From positions 1,240,001 to 1,304,000 of the forward strand of contig NW_026944385.1 in the NCBI RefSeq assembly GCF_033439725.1: a DNA stretch of 64,000 nucleotides. The letters are read 5' to 3'. This document shows, piece after piece, positions 10,350-21,070 of this stretch. The notes under the pieces were generated by a model, which worked only from the letters and a program-made list of their open reading frames with translations, did no database searches and was not told where the DNA came from. Made by a program: the position numbers and the translations under genes. The DNA comes from Neurospora tetraspora (lineage: Eukaryota; Ascomycota; Sordariomycetes; Sordariales; Sordariaceae). Each line of letters opens with the position of its first letter. The stretch's first letter is position 1.

Positions 10350-12164
10350 ATGTCTTCGAACAACACAGGCTCCTCCAACTCGAACCAGACTGACCCTCGC
10401 CAGCACCCGCTCCTGGCCACTGCCCAGGCCATTGCGGGTGCCGTGCAGGGTGAGCACCGCACTCCTCGCATGACACACATGATGAATGCCAACGAGGGTC
10501 CCGCCGACATCATCTCCAAGGTTGCCGGCGTCACTTCGGGAGGAAAGCGCACTGGCGATGCTCCATACTTCACCAACAACGAAGGCATCCCCTGGCCCGA
10601 TGCCGCCCACAGCAAGACCATCGGCGGTATTCCCGTTGCCAGCGACACCTTCCTCTTCCAGAAGCAGCAGCACTTCAACCGATCCAAAACCCTCGAGCGT
10701 ATGGTCCATCCCTGCGGTTCCGGCGCCTTTGGCTTCTTCGAGTGCACGAGCGATGTGAGCAACCTCACCAAGGCCAACTTCCTTCAAAAGGTTGGCGAGA
10801 AGACCCCCGTCTTCGTCCGCTTTTCCACCGTCACCCTCGGCCGTGAATTCCCCGATGAGGCCCGCAACCCTCGCGGTTTCGCCATCAAGTTCTACACCAT
10901 GGAGGGCAACTACGACATTGTCGGTCTCAACTTCCCCATCTTCTTCTGCCGCCACCCCATCCAGGGCCCCGATGTCATCAAGTCCCAGTACCGCGACCCT
11001 CGCAAGTTCTTTTCCGACTGGGAAGCCACTTTCGATTTCCTCGGTAACAACGCCGAGGGCAACCATGCCGGCCTCATGTTCTTCAGCGACCACGGCACCC
11101 CCGTCGGTTGGCGCTACAACAATGGCTACGGCTGCCACACCTTCAAGTGGGTCAACAAGGACGGCGAGTTCGTCTACATCAAGTACCACTTCATGGCCAA
11201 GCACGGCACCAAGCGGTTCACCGATGCCGAGGCCGTCCGCATGTGCGGTGAGGACCCCGATTACTCCAAGCGCGATCTTTGGAACTCCATCGAAGCCGGT
11301 GAGGAAATCGAGTGGACCGCCTACGTCCAGGTCATGAAGCCCGAGGACGCCGACCCCGAGAAGCTCGGCTTCGACCCCTTCGACATCACCAAGATCTGGC
11401 CGCGCAAGCTCTTTCCCATGCAGGAGTTCGGCCGTCTAGTCCTCAACAAGAACCCCGAAGACTACCACCGGGACGTCGAGCAAGCCGCCTTCTCCCCCGG
11501 CAGCATGGTCCCCGGCATCGAGGACTCCCCGGACCCACTCCTGCAGTTCCGCATGTTCTTCTACCGCGACGCGCAGTACCACCGCATCGGCATCAACCTG
11601 CACCAGATCCCCGTCAACTGCCCGTTCATGGCCATGTCGTACAGCAGCCCCAACATCGGCGGGACGATGCGGGTGGACGCCAACGCCGCGGGGAACCCGC
11701 AGTACGTCCCGTCCTCGTCGTTCGTGTCCTCCAATAAAAAGTTCCGCAACGACACGGCCGAGGCGCCCTACCAGGTTTCGGACGCAGTCTGCTCGCGCCG
11801 CTCCCACTTCTGGCACGAGGGCAACAAGAACGACTACGACCAGGCCCGCGAGCTGTACCGGCGCGTCATGTCGGAACAAGAAAAGGCCAACACGGCTGTC
11901 AACACGGCCAAGTACCTCGGCCAGGTCCGCCACAAGGAGATCAAGCTGCGCTTCCTTGCGCAGTGGTATAATATTGACCCCAAGCTGGCTGAGTCGGTCT
12001 ATAGGGCGCTGAGAGAGGATGCTAAAGAGGACTTTACCCTTGAGGAGGTGGCGACCAAGGCGGAGGACGCTGAGCTCTGGAATAAGGCGGCCAAGTTTAG
12101 GCCGGCTCCTGGCGCTAAGCTCATGGGTGCCAAGTGTCCTGCTGGTATGGGATACGGTGATTGA
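10350..12164 (+). CDS. Haem catalase, 604 aa, no intron
   Basis: Monofunctional haem catalase (2 H2O2 to 2 H2O + O2). The core family motifs are all present in order. The active-site His is in LERMVHPCGSGAFGFFE (His about 120). VRFSTVTLGREFPDEARNPRGFAIKFYT-like sequence covers about 156-183. The distal Asn is in GLNFPIFF (about 194). The proximal haem-ligand Tyr is in RMFFYRDAQYHRIG (Tyr about 405), followed by LHQIPVNCP. It is shorter than the roughly 700-residue large-subunit catalases and lacks their C-terminal flavodoxin-like domain, yet longer than a typical 500-residue small-subunit enzyme. It has no signal peptide and no C-terminal SKL-type peroxisomal signal (ends CPAGMGYGD). In Neurospora the candidate counterpart would be cat-4, but I cannot confirm that. 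Codon use is strongly C-ending, which suggests high expression. The start ATG has context CACCATGTC and follows a TATA box. Confidence 0.93.
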   Translation: MSSNNTGSSNSNQTDPRQHPLLATAQAIAGAVQGEHRTPRMTHMMNANEGPADIISKVAGVTSGGKRTGDAPYFTNNEGIPWPDAAHSKTIGGIPVASDTFLFQKQQHFNRSKTLERMVHPCGSGAFGFFECTSDVSNLTKANFLQKVGEKTPVFVRFSTVTLGREFPDEARNPRGFAIKFYTMEGNYDIVGLNFPIFFCRHPIQGPDVIKSQYRDPRKFFSDWEATFDFLGNNAEGNHAGLMFFSDHGTPVGWRYNNGYGCHTFKWVNKDGEFVYIKYHFMAKHGTKRFTDAEAVRMCGEDPDYSKRDLWNSIEAGEEIEWTAYVQVMKPEDADPEKLGFDPFDITKIWPRKLFPMQEFGRLVLNKNPEDYHRDVEQAAFSPGSMVPGIEDSPDPLLQFRMFFYRDAQYHRIGINLHQIPVNCPFMAMSYSSPNIGGTMRVDANAAGNPQYVPSSSFVSSNKKFRNDTAEAPYQVSDAVCSRRSHFWHEGNKNDYDQARELYRRVMSEQEKANTAVNTAKYLGQVRHKEIKLRFLAQWYNIDPKLAESVYRALREDAKEDFTLEEVATKAEDAELWNKAAKFRPAPGAKLMGAKCPAGMGYGD

Positions 12165-13344
12165 GGCGCATGTATTGTGCCTTGCATCAGATGAATCATG
12201 TCATGAGTTGATGATGGATTGGATGGCGTTTTTGGGTCGTATCAAGGGAAGGGGTTTTAGGAATATTTGGTAGTGCTAATGAGTCATGATTACTACAAAG
12301 GCTTCTTCCTGTTCTTGATCCTCCTTGGTGACGCTGTTTTTGCTGTATTTGTTGGATGTTTCATCCATATAAACGTAAACGTGTCACGAGAAAGTGACCA
12401 TTGCCCAACAAAACGGAAGAGGCGACGCCGAATGTGAACTGCGTTTTGAGAACATTAGTGACTGTGTAAGTGTGTGGCCAGTAGAATCTGATAGGCCGAG
12501 TGTCTGCTGTCTCTATTTCCAAGTTGAAGCGTCAGTAGGGGTGGAAGTGTTGTGGTTAATCGTGACATGAGGACCGCACGAATGCATGCATGTGGATACC
12601 ACTACGGATTAGGTATCTTTAGAACTCTTCACAAGCAAGCTTGAGCACTGAAGGTCACACAATGCACATCAAACTCCTGGATTTTCCATTTTATTAAGGT
12701 AGGTTTGGTGAACTGCCAACCAGATGCCTCTCCTGCTGCCCTGCAAAAATCCCTTCAATGTGACGAACCGTTACACGCACAGGAGTATATCGCTGGGATA
12801 GGTAGAACAACGGTAGTAGTAGCCGAAAGGTACTGATTGATTGTAGAAGCTATTGCTTGCTAAAGAGCCAGAATAACGAAGGCCGGGAAGCGGCCTTCTT
12901 ATATACTGGCCTTCGAATCCGTCCCGTAGTCCCGTGTTCTCGGGACTCTGGGACACTCCACATGACCTGGGTTCGGGCTGCCTTTTATTGGTCAATCCAT
13001 CTAGCTTACATAAGGGGTTTCTGATTGGATCGTAACATTCAAACGACCCCATCATCCTGACTAGATGTATCCAATTCATACCTTTTCGCCTCCAGGTCTA
13101 CCATCCATGCCGCCTCCAAGCCAGCTCATGCTCTCTGCGACTATGGTCTCCACTCAGCGCTGGAAATAAGCCAACTCGTGCATCTCAAATATCGATCTGG
13201 ATTTGATTGAGTAAGTCTACCGGGGTGCCGAGAAGGCGGCCAAATCGACAAGCAAATATCGACATTGGATTTATTTGGGTCAAATATTTCGACATGCGGA
13301 TTTGTTTGCTTGTTTATTTATGTTCGCTTGTATTTATATTTGAC
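12165..13344. other. Convergent 3' intergenic region
   Basis: Lies between the 3' ends of the catalase (+) and the F-box-like gene (-), so it should hold both terminators. No gene is supported. The minus frame 12771-13079 has no domain features. Confidence 0.5.
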
Positions 13345-15276
13345 CTATTTCCAGCGCTGCCTCCACTCAAGCAATCCGGCATACCACCACATCGCCCTTA
13401 TCTCCCTCGTCGTCATCTCCCTTTCCCGATCCTCCTGCCCGAACCCATAAGGCACCCCTTGCGCCGCGGAAAAAACTTCATGCCGAATCCCCACCAAGCT
13501 CAGCAGGAGTTCGTCGGTGTGCACAGCTCGAAAGAGCGGCGCCCATTCCCTCAGTTTGTCCATGATGAGCTGCTTTTCCATGGAGTCTTCCTCCTGCTGC
13601 CAGCGAGGGATGTCAACCAGGCTGGTGCGGAGTTTGACCGTGAGGAATGCCAACTTCCTGCAAGGGGAGTCGGGACGCAGGGAGGGAGAGAAAAACGACA
13701 GCATGTAAGCCAGCTCGGTGGTGACCGTGTCGTTGAAGTCGGCGGAGCAGTCGAGGTGGAGAATGATGCCGCGGAGCATGGGTAGGATGGCCGGGCGCTC
13801 GGCAGCGAAGGAGGGGAAGAGGTGAGGACCGTAGGGGAACTCGGCTGTGCAATTGGGGTAGAGGGTTTTACCGAGTTCTTCCGTGACTCCTGGTGAGAGC
13901 TGAGAAAGGCGAAGGAGGTTCTGGTACTGTACCGGAGGTCGGAAACGACAGCGGGCCTCGTAGGTGGTGGAGCGTGGACACCAGTGGCGGGAATTTTCCA
14001 GAGCGACAATCTCCTCGTCTGTCTCCCAGATGTTTGGCTTGTACACCATGACGAAGCCGTAATCCAGATACTCTAATGGGTCACTGCTTTGGTCGTCATC
14101 TGCAAAGATTGCAGGGTCCAGATGCAACAGATCCGAGGCTATGTCATCCTCCGCCGTGGCCGGGATGCTCGACTCCGGAATGTCGATGGCAGGTTTGAGG
14201 AAAGGCGATGAAGGTGCAGAGACAAGCGGGGATGTCGGCACTGAAGATTTGGCTGAGCGGCTGGAGGATGGCTCGCCGCTGGAGGATGGCTTGACGCAGG
14301 AGGTATCTGTATCCTCCTGTTCGTCGCTGGTCGGCTCTGTGTCATGTTGTGTGACGCTAACACACCTATTGTTATTTTCTCTTTCCTTGTCGTCAAAGAT
14401 GTGCTCCAACTCCTTTTCGTCATCGAGGGCCCATGTGAAGCCGCAAAGGAGGTCGCAGCACTTCTCTAACAAGGTATCGATGAGAAGTCGGTGTGATTGA
14501 ATTGGGCCGTCGCCATCCCGCCTGTTCGTAGCGAGGAATGCCCGCTTGACACCGTCAGGATCTGATCCGACCTCTCGGTCGAGCGAATGCCTAGATGCTC
14601 TAGGGGCGGACGCAGCTGTATCCTCGCCGTCCTCCGAGGTGTTGTCCTCGCTAGACTCCTGGTCGCTATCAGAGTCCTCTTCCGTATCCTCTTCGGAGAT
14701 CTCATCCTCGTTCCAGGATAGCTGTTCCAGCTCTCGGGCAACCTCTTCACTTTGAAGCCACCCATCTGGGATCGTCTCAGCAGTACCGGACTGGATCTCT
14801 CGGTATGTAGCAAGTGGATCGACGGTCTGCCGAGTGCCAGTAACCTGGTTCAAGTTCCGAGAAGAAACTTCACCAGTGACTATGAGGTCGTCGGTTGAAA
14901 GAAGTGATTCGGGGGAGAAAGGGCTCTCGACGACTTGGAAGCGGATGCCCTTGCCTCTGAAAGATTGTGGCACGAGATTATCGTCAGGGTATTCTTTAAA
15001 CGGAGCGATGAGGTGGTCGAAAACTTGGTAGAGTATCTCCCTGGGCAGGTTCATCGCCGCAAAGCTACTGGCGACATCAGATCCGCGGGACCCAGTGGTG
15101 GCAGATGAGCATCTACCGACAGCGGATTCGAACAGATGCCGGACTTGCAGAGGGTAGGCCGGTTCATACTCCAATGACTCTGGTTTATCGTCATTGAAGG
15201 AGTTCCAGTCCTTCCTCGGAGACAGGTCAAAGGAGCCAAAGCCCCCAGTGGAATCATTGTTGGTGGTGGAATCCAT
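13345..15276 (-). CDS. F-box-like protein, 643 aa, unknown substrate
   Basis: A single uninterrupted exon from an ATG at 15276. Residues about 75-90 (MNLPREILYQVFDHLI) match the start of an F-box, the Skp1-binding module of SCF ubiquitin ligases. What follows is less conserved, so the assignment is F-box-like. The middle (about 185-230) is a very acidic Ser/Glu/Asp tract (EDTEEDSDSDQESSED), and 290-370 is Ser/Pro-rich and disordered. The C-terminal 230 residues look folded (MVYKPNIWETDEEIVALENS, CRFRPPVQYQNLLRL, LRGIILHLDCSADFNDT, IRAMWWYAGLLEWRQRWK), as in large fungal families of F-box proteins of unknown target. The gene faces the catalase tail to tail. If the F-box is genuine the role would be ubiquitin-mediated turnover; this is inference. 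Confidence 0.8.
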   Translation of the reverse strand: MDSTTNNDSTGGFGSFDLSPRKDWNSFNDDKPESLEYEPAYPLQVRHLFESAVGRCSSATTGSRGSDVASSFAAMNLPREILYQVFDHLIAPFKEYPDDNLVPQSFRGKGIRFQVVESPFSPESLLSTDDLIVTGEVSSRNLNQVTGTRQTVDPLATYREIQSGTAETIPDGWLQSEEVARELEQLSWNEDEISEEDTEEDSDSDQESSEDNTSEDGEDTAASAPRASRHSLDREVGSDPDGVKRAFLATNRRDGDGPIQSHRLLIDTLLEKCCDLLCGFTWALDDEKELEHIFDDKERENNNRCVSVTQHDTEPTSDEQEDTDTSCVKPSSSGEPSSSRSAKSSVPTSPLVSAPSSPFLKPAIDIPESSIPATAEDDIASDLLHLDPAIFADDDQSSDPLEYLDYGFVMVYKPNIWETDEEIVALENSRHWCPRSTTYEARCRFRPPVQYQNLLRLSQLSPGVTEELGKTLYPNCTAEFPYGPHLFPSFAAERPAILPMLRGIILHLDCSADFNDTVTTELAYMLSFFSPSLRPDSPCRKLAFLTVKLRTSLVDIPRWQQEEDSMEKQLIMDKLREWAPLFRAVHTDELLLSLVGIRHEVFSAAQGVPYGFGQEDREREMTTREIRAMWWYAGLLEWRQRWK

Positions 15277-17453
15277 GATGGTTGCTTTCAGTTAAAGGCC
15301 AATGGATGATTTGGTGTGGAAGGATGAGGTTGGATAGCGGTTGGACACCCAGGGAAGCAGTACAGTTGGGATATTTATAGCAAGGAAAGAGAGAATGGGA
15401 GTGGGATTTAAAACCCTATGCCCTAAAGTGTCCCTTCACTTCAACAGACTCAAAAGCCTGGTGAAGGGAAGGCATGGGGTATCATCCCGTCCATCCCGTC
15501 TCCAGCTCCACCAGTCTTGTACGGACGGAGACAGGAGAGATCAGTGAATGGGGGTATCCGAGCTGCCGTCTTGATCGAGAAGCTTCTTAGCGTAGAACTG
15601 CACACACCGAGGTGCCGGGGCGGCAAGATGAAAGTTCATTTTGGGTGAAGGTTTTGTTGACGCACTGCCATCCAAGCACTAAGCTGTCCAGAGCGTCACT
15701 GCGGACCGTTAGCGGGTTCAAACGCAGAAGATCTCGTAGATATAAGGTTTGAAGCTTCGTCCCTCAGTACCGTTGGTGGTGCCGTCCCATGGTGAGCTTT
15801 TCTAACTGCCGAAGCAGCTTGTGGCCCGCGATCCCTAATGGAGATGAGGGTTAGCATTCCTGTGAAGGGAGATAGTGGACACTTTCTGCCATCTTATACC
15901 TTACAGCCTTCCATCACCTAGCTTGTTCAAGGTGCGGTGACTCTGGATTGTGTCTTTGGTGTTTGTTTCGTCTATGGCTTGTGATCAAGCAGCGTGAAGT
16001 AAACAAGAAACGACTGCCTTCCTGTGGCTATCATATTCATCTGACGACTGTGACCACCTGAGTGCTTTGGTGAGCAACAACGGCCCATCGGGGCCACTCC
16101 ACTAGCAAGCGTTTGTCCGTATGTAGCAGCTTGAGGGTATTCACAAGAAGTCATGAACACAATCACCAGTGATACCGAAGCCATTATGCCTCATAGAAAC
16201 CACCTCGGCCATCCACAGTCGTTCAACCTTTGTGCTACCCACCAGCAAGATCGACGTGCACCGTCTGAAGCCACCACGGCCACATCCGAGTGGTCTAGTG
16301 GATCGGTGGCGTTATGCCGTGCGGCCCTGGGACAGACATCTTCTGGGGCACGATAGACCCGCGGATGACTGACGATGCAGCCGTCGAATGGAGGAGGAAG
16401 ACGGGTTGCGTAACGCGCCCTCTCTGCCATATATGCAGCATCAGCAAGAGGATTAGGAGCCGTTAGAGCCTCCTTTATATCGTCGAGGTATCATCACCAT
16501 GAAACCCCGGAAGGTTGATGGAGCCTGATGCGGAAATCGAGCCGAAGAAGAGGTCCTCTGGGGTACAACTGGTACAGACAAAGACGAGGCGAGGAAGAAG
16601 AGGAAATGTCCCGCAGGATTTGGAATAAATACGGCAACAGCATTCAGAAGTATGGTCGGCCACGACTGCCACAACTGGCGAGCGTCGTCGTTTGGCCGAT
16701 GTTGCCCCTTAGCAACGGGCTTAGGCGAGGAGGAAGTGCTGCTCGCCTTTGCCGTCATGAACATCGATAAATATTGCGGATAGCGTTCAGTACCCGGTGG
16801 TCCATCAAGATCACAGTTCGCACTGCCGGGCTTGCTCACATGGCGGCTACGTGGGGCTACGTGGTTGTTCCTGTCGTCGTCGTGGGTTGTGTGAGGTTGA
16901 GGTTGTTGACGTTGTGATGTTGTGTTTCGCGTTTGGATGGGGCGTCTGTGGGCGCCAATCAGATGCTAAAGATTCAGCCACAGTCCCCGCTATTCTGGGG
17001 ATCGGGATTCCGGTTGGTTGGCTTGGCCCGGCCGCCGGCCGCTGGGTCCGTGGGAGTGGAACTGTCCGGGTGTTGCCCAGTTGCCCTGTGGTCGTCAATG
17101 GTCCAGGCCTTGACAAGGCCGAGTTCAGCTGCGCCTGCAGAAGGAAAGATTGCAAACGGTCTCCAGGTCTTTGCGTTGATCGTGGCTTCTTGGATATCAA
17201 CGGCTGTCATCTTCATCGCGGGTTTGCTTCGATTTCATCTTTGCAGGCTCGAACGTCACAAGCGTTCTGTGGTGGTGGCCAGATATCCGACTAACAGCAG
17301 AGCGCTGTAGACATTGTGTCGCAGAGTGCTCGATTGCAATAGTGCGCTAACTCGCACCCACTGCATCACGCAGTCAGGCAGTCAGAGCAGTTACAAAACT
17401 CACAGACGCCATCTCGAAAAAAAGATTTCACTGCAATCGCGCGTGCCCCCATC
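15277..17453. other. Long intergenic region between two divergent genes
   Basis: About 2.2 kb separating the F-box-like gene (-) from the zinc-finger gene (+). Several overlapping open frames exist at 16153-16840 and 16797-17310. The longest start with GTG or other non-ATG codons, lack domains, and overlap on both strands; none is called. The last part should hold the promoter and leader of the zinc-finger gene. Confidence 0.45.
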
Positions 17454-20400
17454 ATGAGTGGACCAGACGCGGAATCGTCACCGAAGCCTTCGGAGCCTCA
17501 ACATGTGGGACCTCATAGTTCATCAAATGACACGCACCCTCCATCACCAGTCGCGTCGCCACCAGGGACACCGCCGGCAGAAACAAATGGCGTAGCCACG
17601 CCCGTAGCCGCCGCGAGCGGTGTGCCGTCACCCTCTCCGGCTCCCGCCAGTCCGGCCGCCGCCACAACCGGTCCTCCGCCGAGTCCGAGCCCTATGCGAA
17701 GCCCCGGCTCCGATTATTCCAACTCTTCGGCTTGGATCACAACCGATTCTTCACCGAGTCCGGACCCCACAAGCAGTCCCGGTCCCGGTCCCGGTCCCGT
17801 TCCTGGTCCTTCTTCAAACCCAAGGTCCGGAGGAGCCGCGTCTTACTACCCCCATCCCCGCGCCTATCCAGCATCCAGCTATTCACGACCTCAAGAAGAA
17901 CAACAACATGAACAGTCACAATCGCCATCGCCGCGGCCAGGTTCCTCCGAAGCCGTCGGCGCCAACTCTAACGCCAATCAGCTAGTAATCCCACCAGCCC
18001 CACATGACGGCGGTCCGCCCGGGCCCGGCCCGTCCCATCCACACCATTCTCAGGCGATCCCTACCGGTGCTCCGAGCTACGTAGCACCACCACCTGGCTT
18101 CTTATTCCCTCCAACACCAGGCGGGCCACCCCCCGGCACTGGGCTCTACATCCTCACCTCCGCTCCTCATCCCTACCCAGACCCTCCGATCCGTGTCCCT
18201 GTCTATCCCCCACCTCAGGCCTATCCCGCGCCTCAGGCTTATCCTGCTCCTCATCCTCATCCCGGTCCTCATCCCGGTCACCAACCTCATCCCGCTCATC
18301 ACCCCCCACCAGCACCACTAGCACCTCATCTCCAAGCCCAAGCCCAAGCCGAAGCTCAAGCCGAAGCCCACTACAAGCAGATTTACGGACCACGATACGG
18401 TCAAGCCCACCCCTCTCATCATCCGCCACCCGTCTATCACCAGGCACCACCGCCGCCGCCACCACCAATGCCACCACCAGGACAAGTTCCCGAATTTGAC
18501 GCCCCCTTTGGTTTCTACCGCTCGCCAGGCAAGGACCCGACAGAACCGCCTAAGCCCAAGTTCTACCCGCCTTCTTCCAGACCGCTGTTTCTGCTGCAGA
18601 CGGGGCGGCCGGCAAGTAACTGGAAATCGTCCAAACGAAATGAGGTTCAATGGTACGGGCTGGCTCAAGGCAGAAGTGGAGGAGGACAGCAGCAGCAGCA
18701 GCAGCAGCAACAACAACAACAGCAACGGCAGCAACGGCAGCCAACACCGGAACCGCCAACACACCGTCACACCCTGCCACAACCAGGACGCATACCACCA
18801 CCGGTACATCCAGACTTACTAGCACAAGCACCCAAAGAAAACCCGCAACCCCGAGGACAACCGCAACCCCAAGGACAACCTCAACCCCAAGGACAACCTC
18901 AACCCCAAGGACAACCACAACCCAAAGAAAAACCACAACCTAAAGGAAAGCCAATCAAGATCATCCACCACGAACCCCAACCACGACCAAAACAACTCCA
19001 ACAACTCCCACCACCAGCCCCCCTACCACCCCATCTCCAAGCCCTAGCCGAAGCCGAAGCCGCAGCCCAATACAAGCAGATCTACGGCACACGCTACTCC
19101 CAATCCGCAGCCCAAGGCAGAGCCCAAGCCCAGGCCCAAGCCCAAGCCCAAGCCGAAGCCCAATGGAAGCATATTTACCGACCACTACCGGCCCTACAAC
19201 ACACCCAAGCCTACGCCCAAAACAACCCACCGCAAGTCTTGGCCCCGGGCCAGGTCCCAGCTCACCAAATCTACGGACCGCGATATGGCCAAAGTGCAGG
19301 CTACCACGGGGGACCACCGAACGAGCACCGCCCCTACCGCTGCAATTTCCTGGATTGCACGCTGAGTTTTGCTCGTAACCATGATCTGAAGAGGCATAGG
19401 AAGGTGCATTTTCCTGATAAGCCGTTTGCTTGTGAGAGTTGTGGAAGGAGGTTTGCGAGGCAGGATGCGCTTAAGGTTAGTTTGAGTTTTCTTTTCGTTT
19501 TTGTTTTTGATTGAGATGTGGAGGCGAAGGGGGTTGGATTGGAAAGGTTGGTAATGGGAGGGTTGGGTTGGGAGTAAGAAAAGTAAGAGAAGGGAAGGTG
19601 TGATGGGAGGAAGATCTTAAGACGGGTGAATGTGATTTCAGCAGACAAGGACAGGAGCGGAGGGCGGGAGAGAAGAAACCGAAAAGGGGAAGAACGAAGG
19701 AGAGAAGAGGGGAAGGAAGGAAGGAAGGAAGGAAGGAAGGAAGGAAGGAGGTCCACAACAAGGCAAGAAACCCGCTAACACCCTAAACAGAGACACGTTG
19801 CACAAACAACAAAAGGCTGTGGCGCCGACAACCCGGTCGAGATCGGCTCAAGTCCATCTCCGTCATCTCCAAGTTCAACGCCAGGGCCCGCCGCTGGCGA
19901 TGCCGACAACAACACACCATCATTGACCAGGAATGGCCGATCCAACAGGACAAGATCACCATCGGTATTGAGTGACACGGAGCGAAATCGCGGAGGACGA
20001 GATCACCAACAACGAAAACGGAAACGAGATCAAGAACAAGAAGACGACGAAGCGGATACCGACGAGGATTACGAACCTTTGTATGAACCACGTGCAAGCC
20101 AAAGTCCGAGGCCAAGGGAAAGACCGAGTCAAGGCCAGATGGAAAGCAGGAGCAGCCAAAGGCAAAGGAAGAGCCCGAGTCACCACAAACAACGTCAAAA
20201 GGAACTCCAAAGTCGATGGGTAATCGGCACGAGCGCGACGAGTCACGGTACGGCAGCGGCGGCAGAAGCGGCGTCAGCGGCAACGGCAACGGCGGTGGTG
20301 GCGGCGGAAAGAGCAGCAGAGAAGCAAAGGAAAAGCCACAAGGAAAGACAGAGGGAACTTCAAAGTCGATGGGTAATTGGAAGGGGACCAAGTTCGAGCG

Positions 20401-20777
20401 CAAGCGCGAGTCACGGTACGGCAACGGCGGCGGCGGCGGGAGAGACAGCGGCAGCGGCAAGGGCAGAGTCAGGGGGGGACGCGGCGGCGGACACAGAGGC
20501 AGAGGCGGCGGCAGTTCCGAATGCGAGTAAAGACACTGCTTCCGCGGCGGCAGGGGCAAGAGGAGAGGTAGTCCGACCTCAAGCTCAAGGGGAACGTCAA
20601 GGAGAACAACGCCAAGGCGAACAACCTTTGAGTCAAGGGGAAGAAGGACCACCGGGAGCATCATCATCATCAAAACCGCCATCAGAAGAACCGGTTGTGA
20701 CGCACGCCGCCGGGACGGAGCCACCTGATCCCGCGATGGTCAAGGTATTCAAGTCTTTTCTGTCTCAGATACAGTAA
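17454..20777 (+). CDS. Large C2H2 zinc-finger protein, two exons, 1002 aa
   Basis: Model: join(17454..19475, 19791..20777). Exon 1 ends ...RQDALK at donor GTTAGT. The 315-bp intron ends CGCTAAC-ACCCTAAACAG, a textbook branch site and acceptor. Exon 2 continues in frame as RHVAQTTKGCG. The first 600 residues are low-complexity: Pro/Ser-rich, then His/Pro/Ala repeats, a glutamine tract (about 411-425), and QPQPQG repeats. The motif QIYGxRY occurs three times plus a degenerate copy. Near the end of exon 1 is a C2H2 finger (C-x4-C-x12-H-x3-H: CNFLDC ... HDLKRHRKVH) followed by a second finger beginning CESCGRRFARQDALK. The intron splits that finger, and the last ligands (His ... Cys) come from exon 2. 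Exon 2 is basic, then Ala/Glu-rich with an internal duplication (ELQSRWVIG twice). It is probably a sequence-specific DNA-binding regulator; target and ortholog are unknown. Confidence 0.85.
19708..19750 (+). repeat. (AAGG)n microsatellite inside the zinc-finger gene intron
   Basis: About ten tandem GGAA/AAGG units lie in the 3' part of the intron, ending just ahead of the branch site. Such repeats vary in length between strains. Confidence 0.9.
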
Positions 20778-21070
20778 TCCTTAGTATCTTGGTGGGGTGA
20801 TATGGATGGAGAGGCACAGACACTCGGTTGCTCACGCCCCCCATCATCCGACGCAAATCACCAAAGCAGGCCGCAAGAAAAGAAATAACAAATTTGATCA
20901 TCATGGAAAACTTCAAATGCTTTCGAAACTGATGATGCCAGATGACGCCGGACTGTCCCATCCTTATCCATCCCAGTCCTTCCCAATGATGACGCGATTC
21001 TCAATGCCCCGATGCATTCATCCATTATTCCCCCGTACATGAACCATCATCCAGAATCATTGTGACCCCC

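Noticed and set aside
10338-11933. Long open frames antisense to the catalase
   Set aside because: Shadows of a strongly C-ending codon bias; the catalase frame itself is unmistakable.
16453-17310. Frames of 117-165 codons on both strands before the zinc-finger gene
   Set aside because: Several start with GTG, they overlap each other on opposite strands, and none shows family features.
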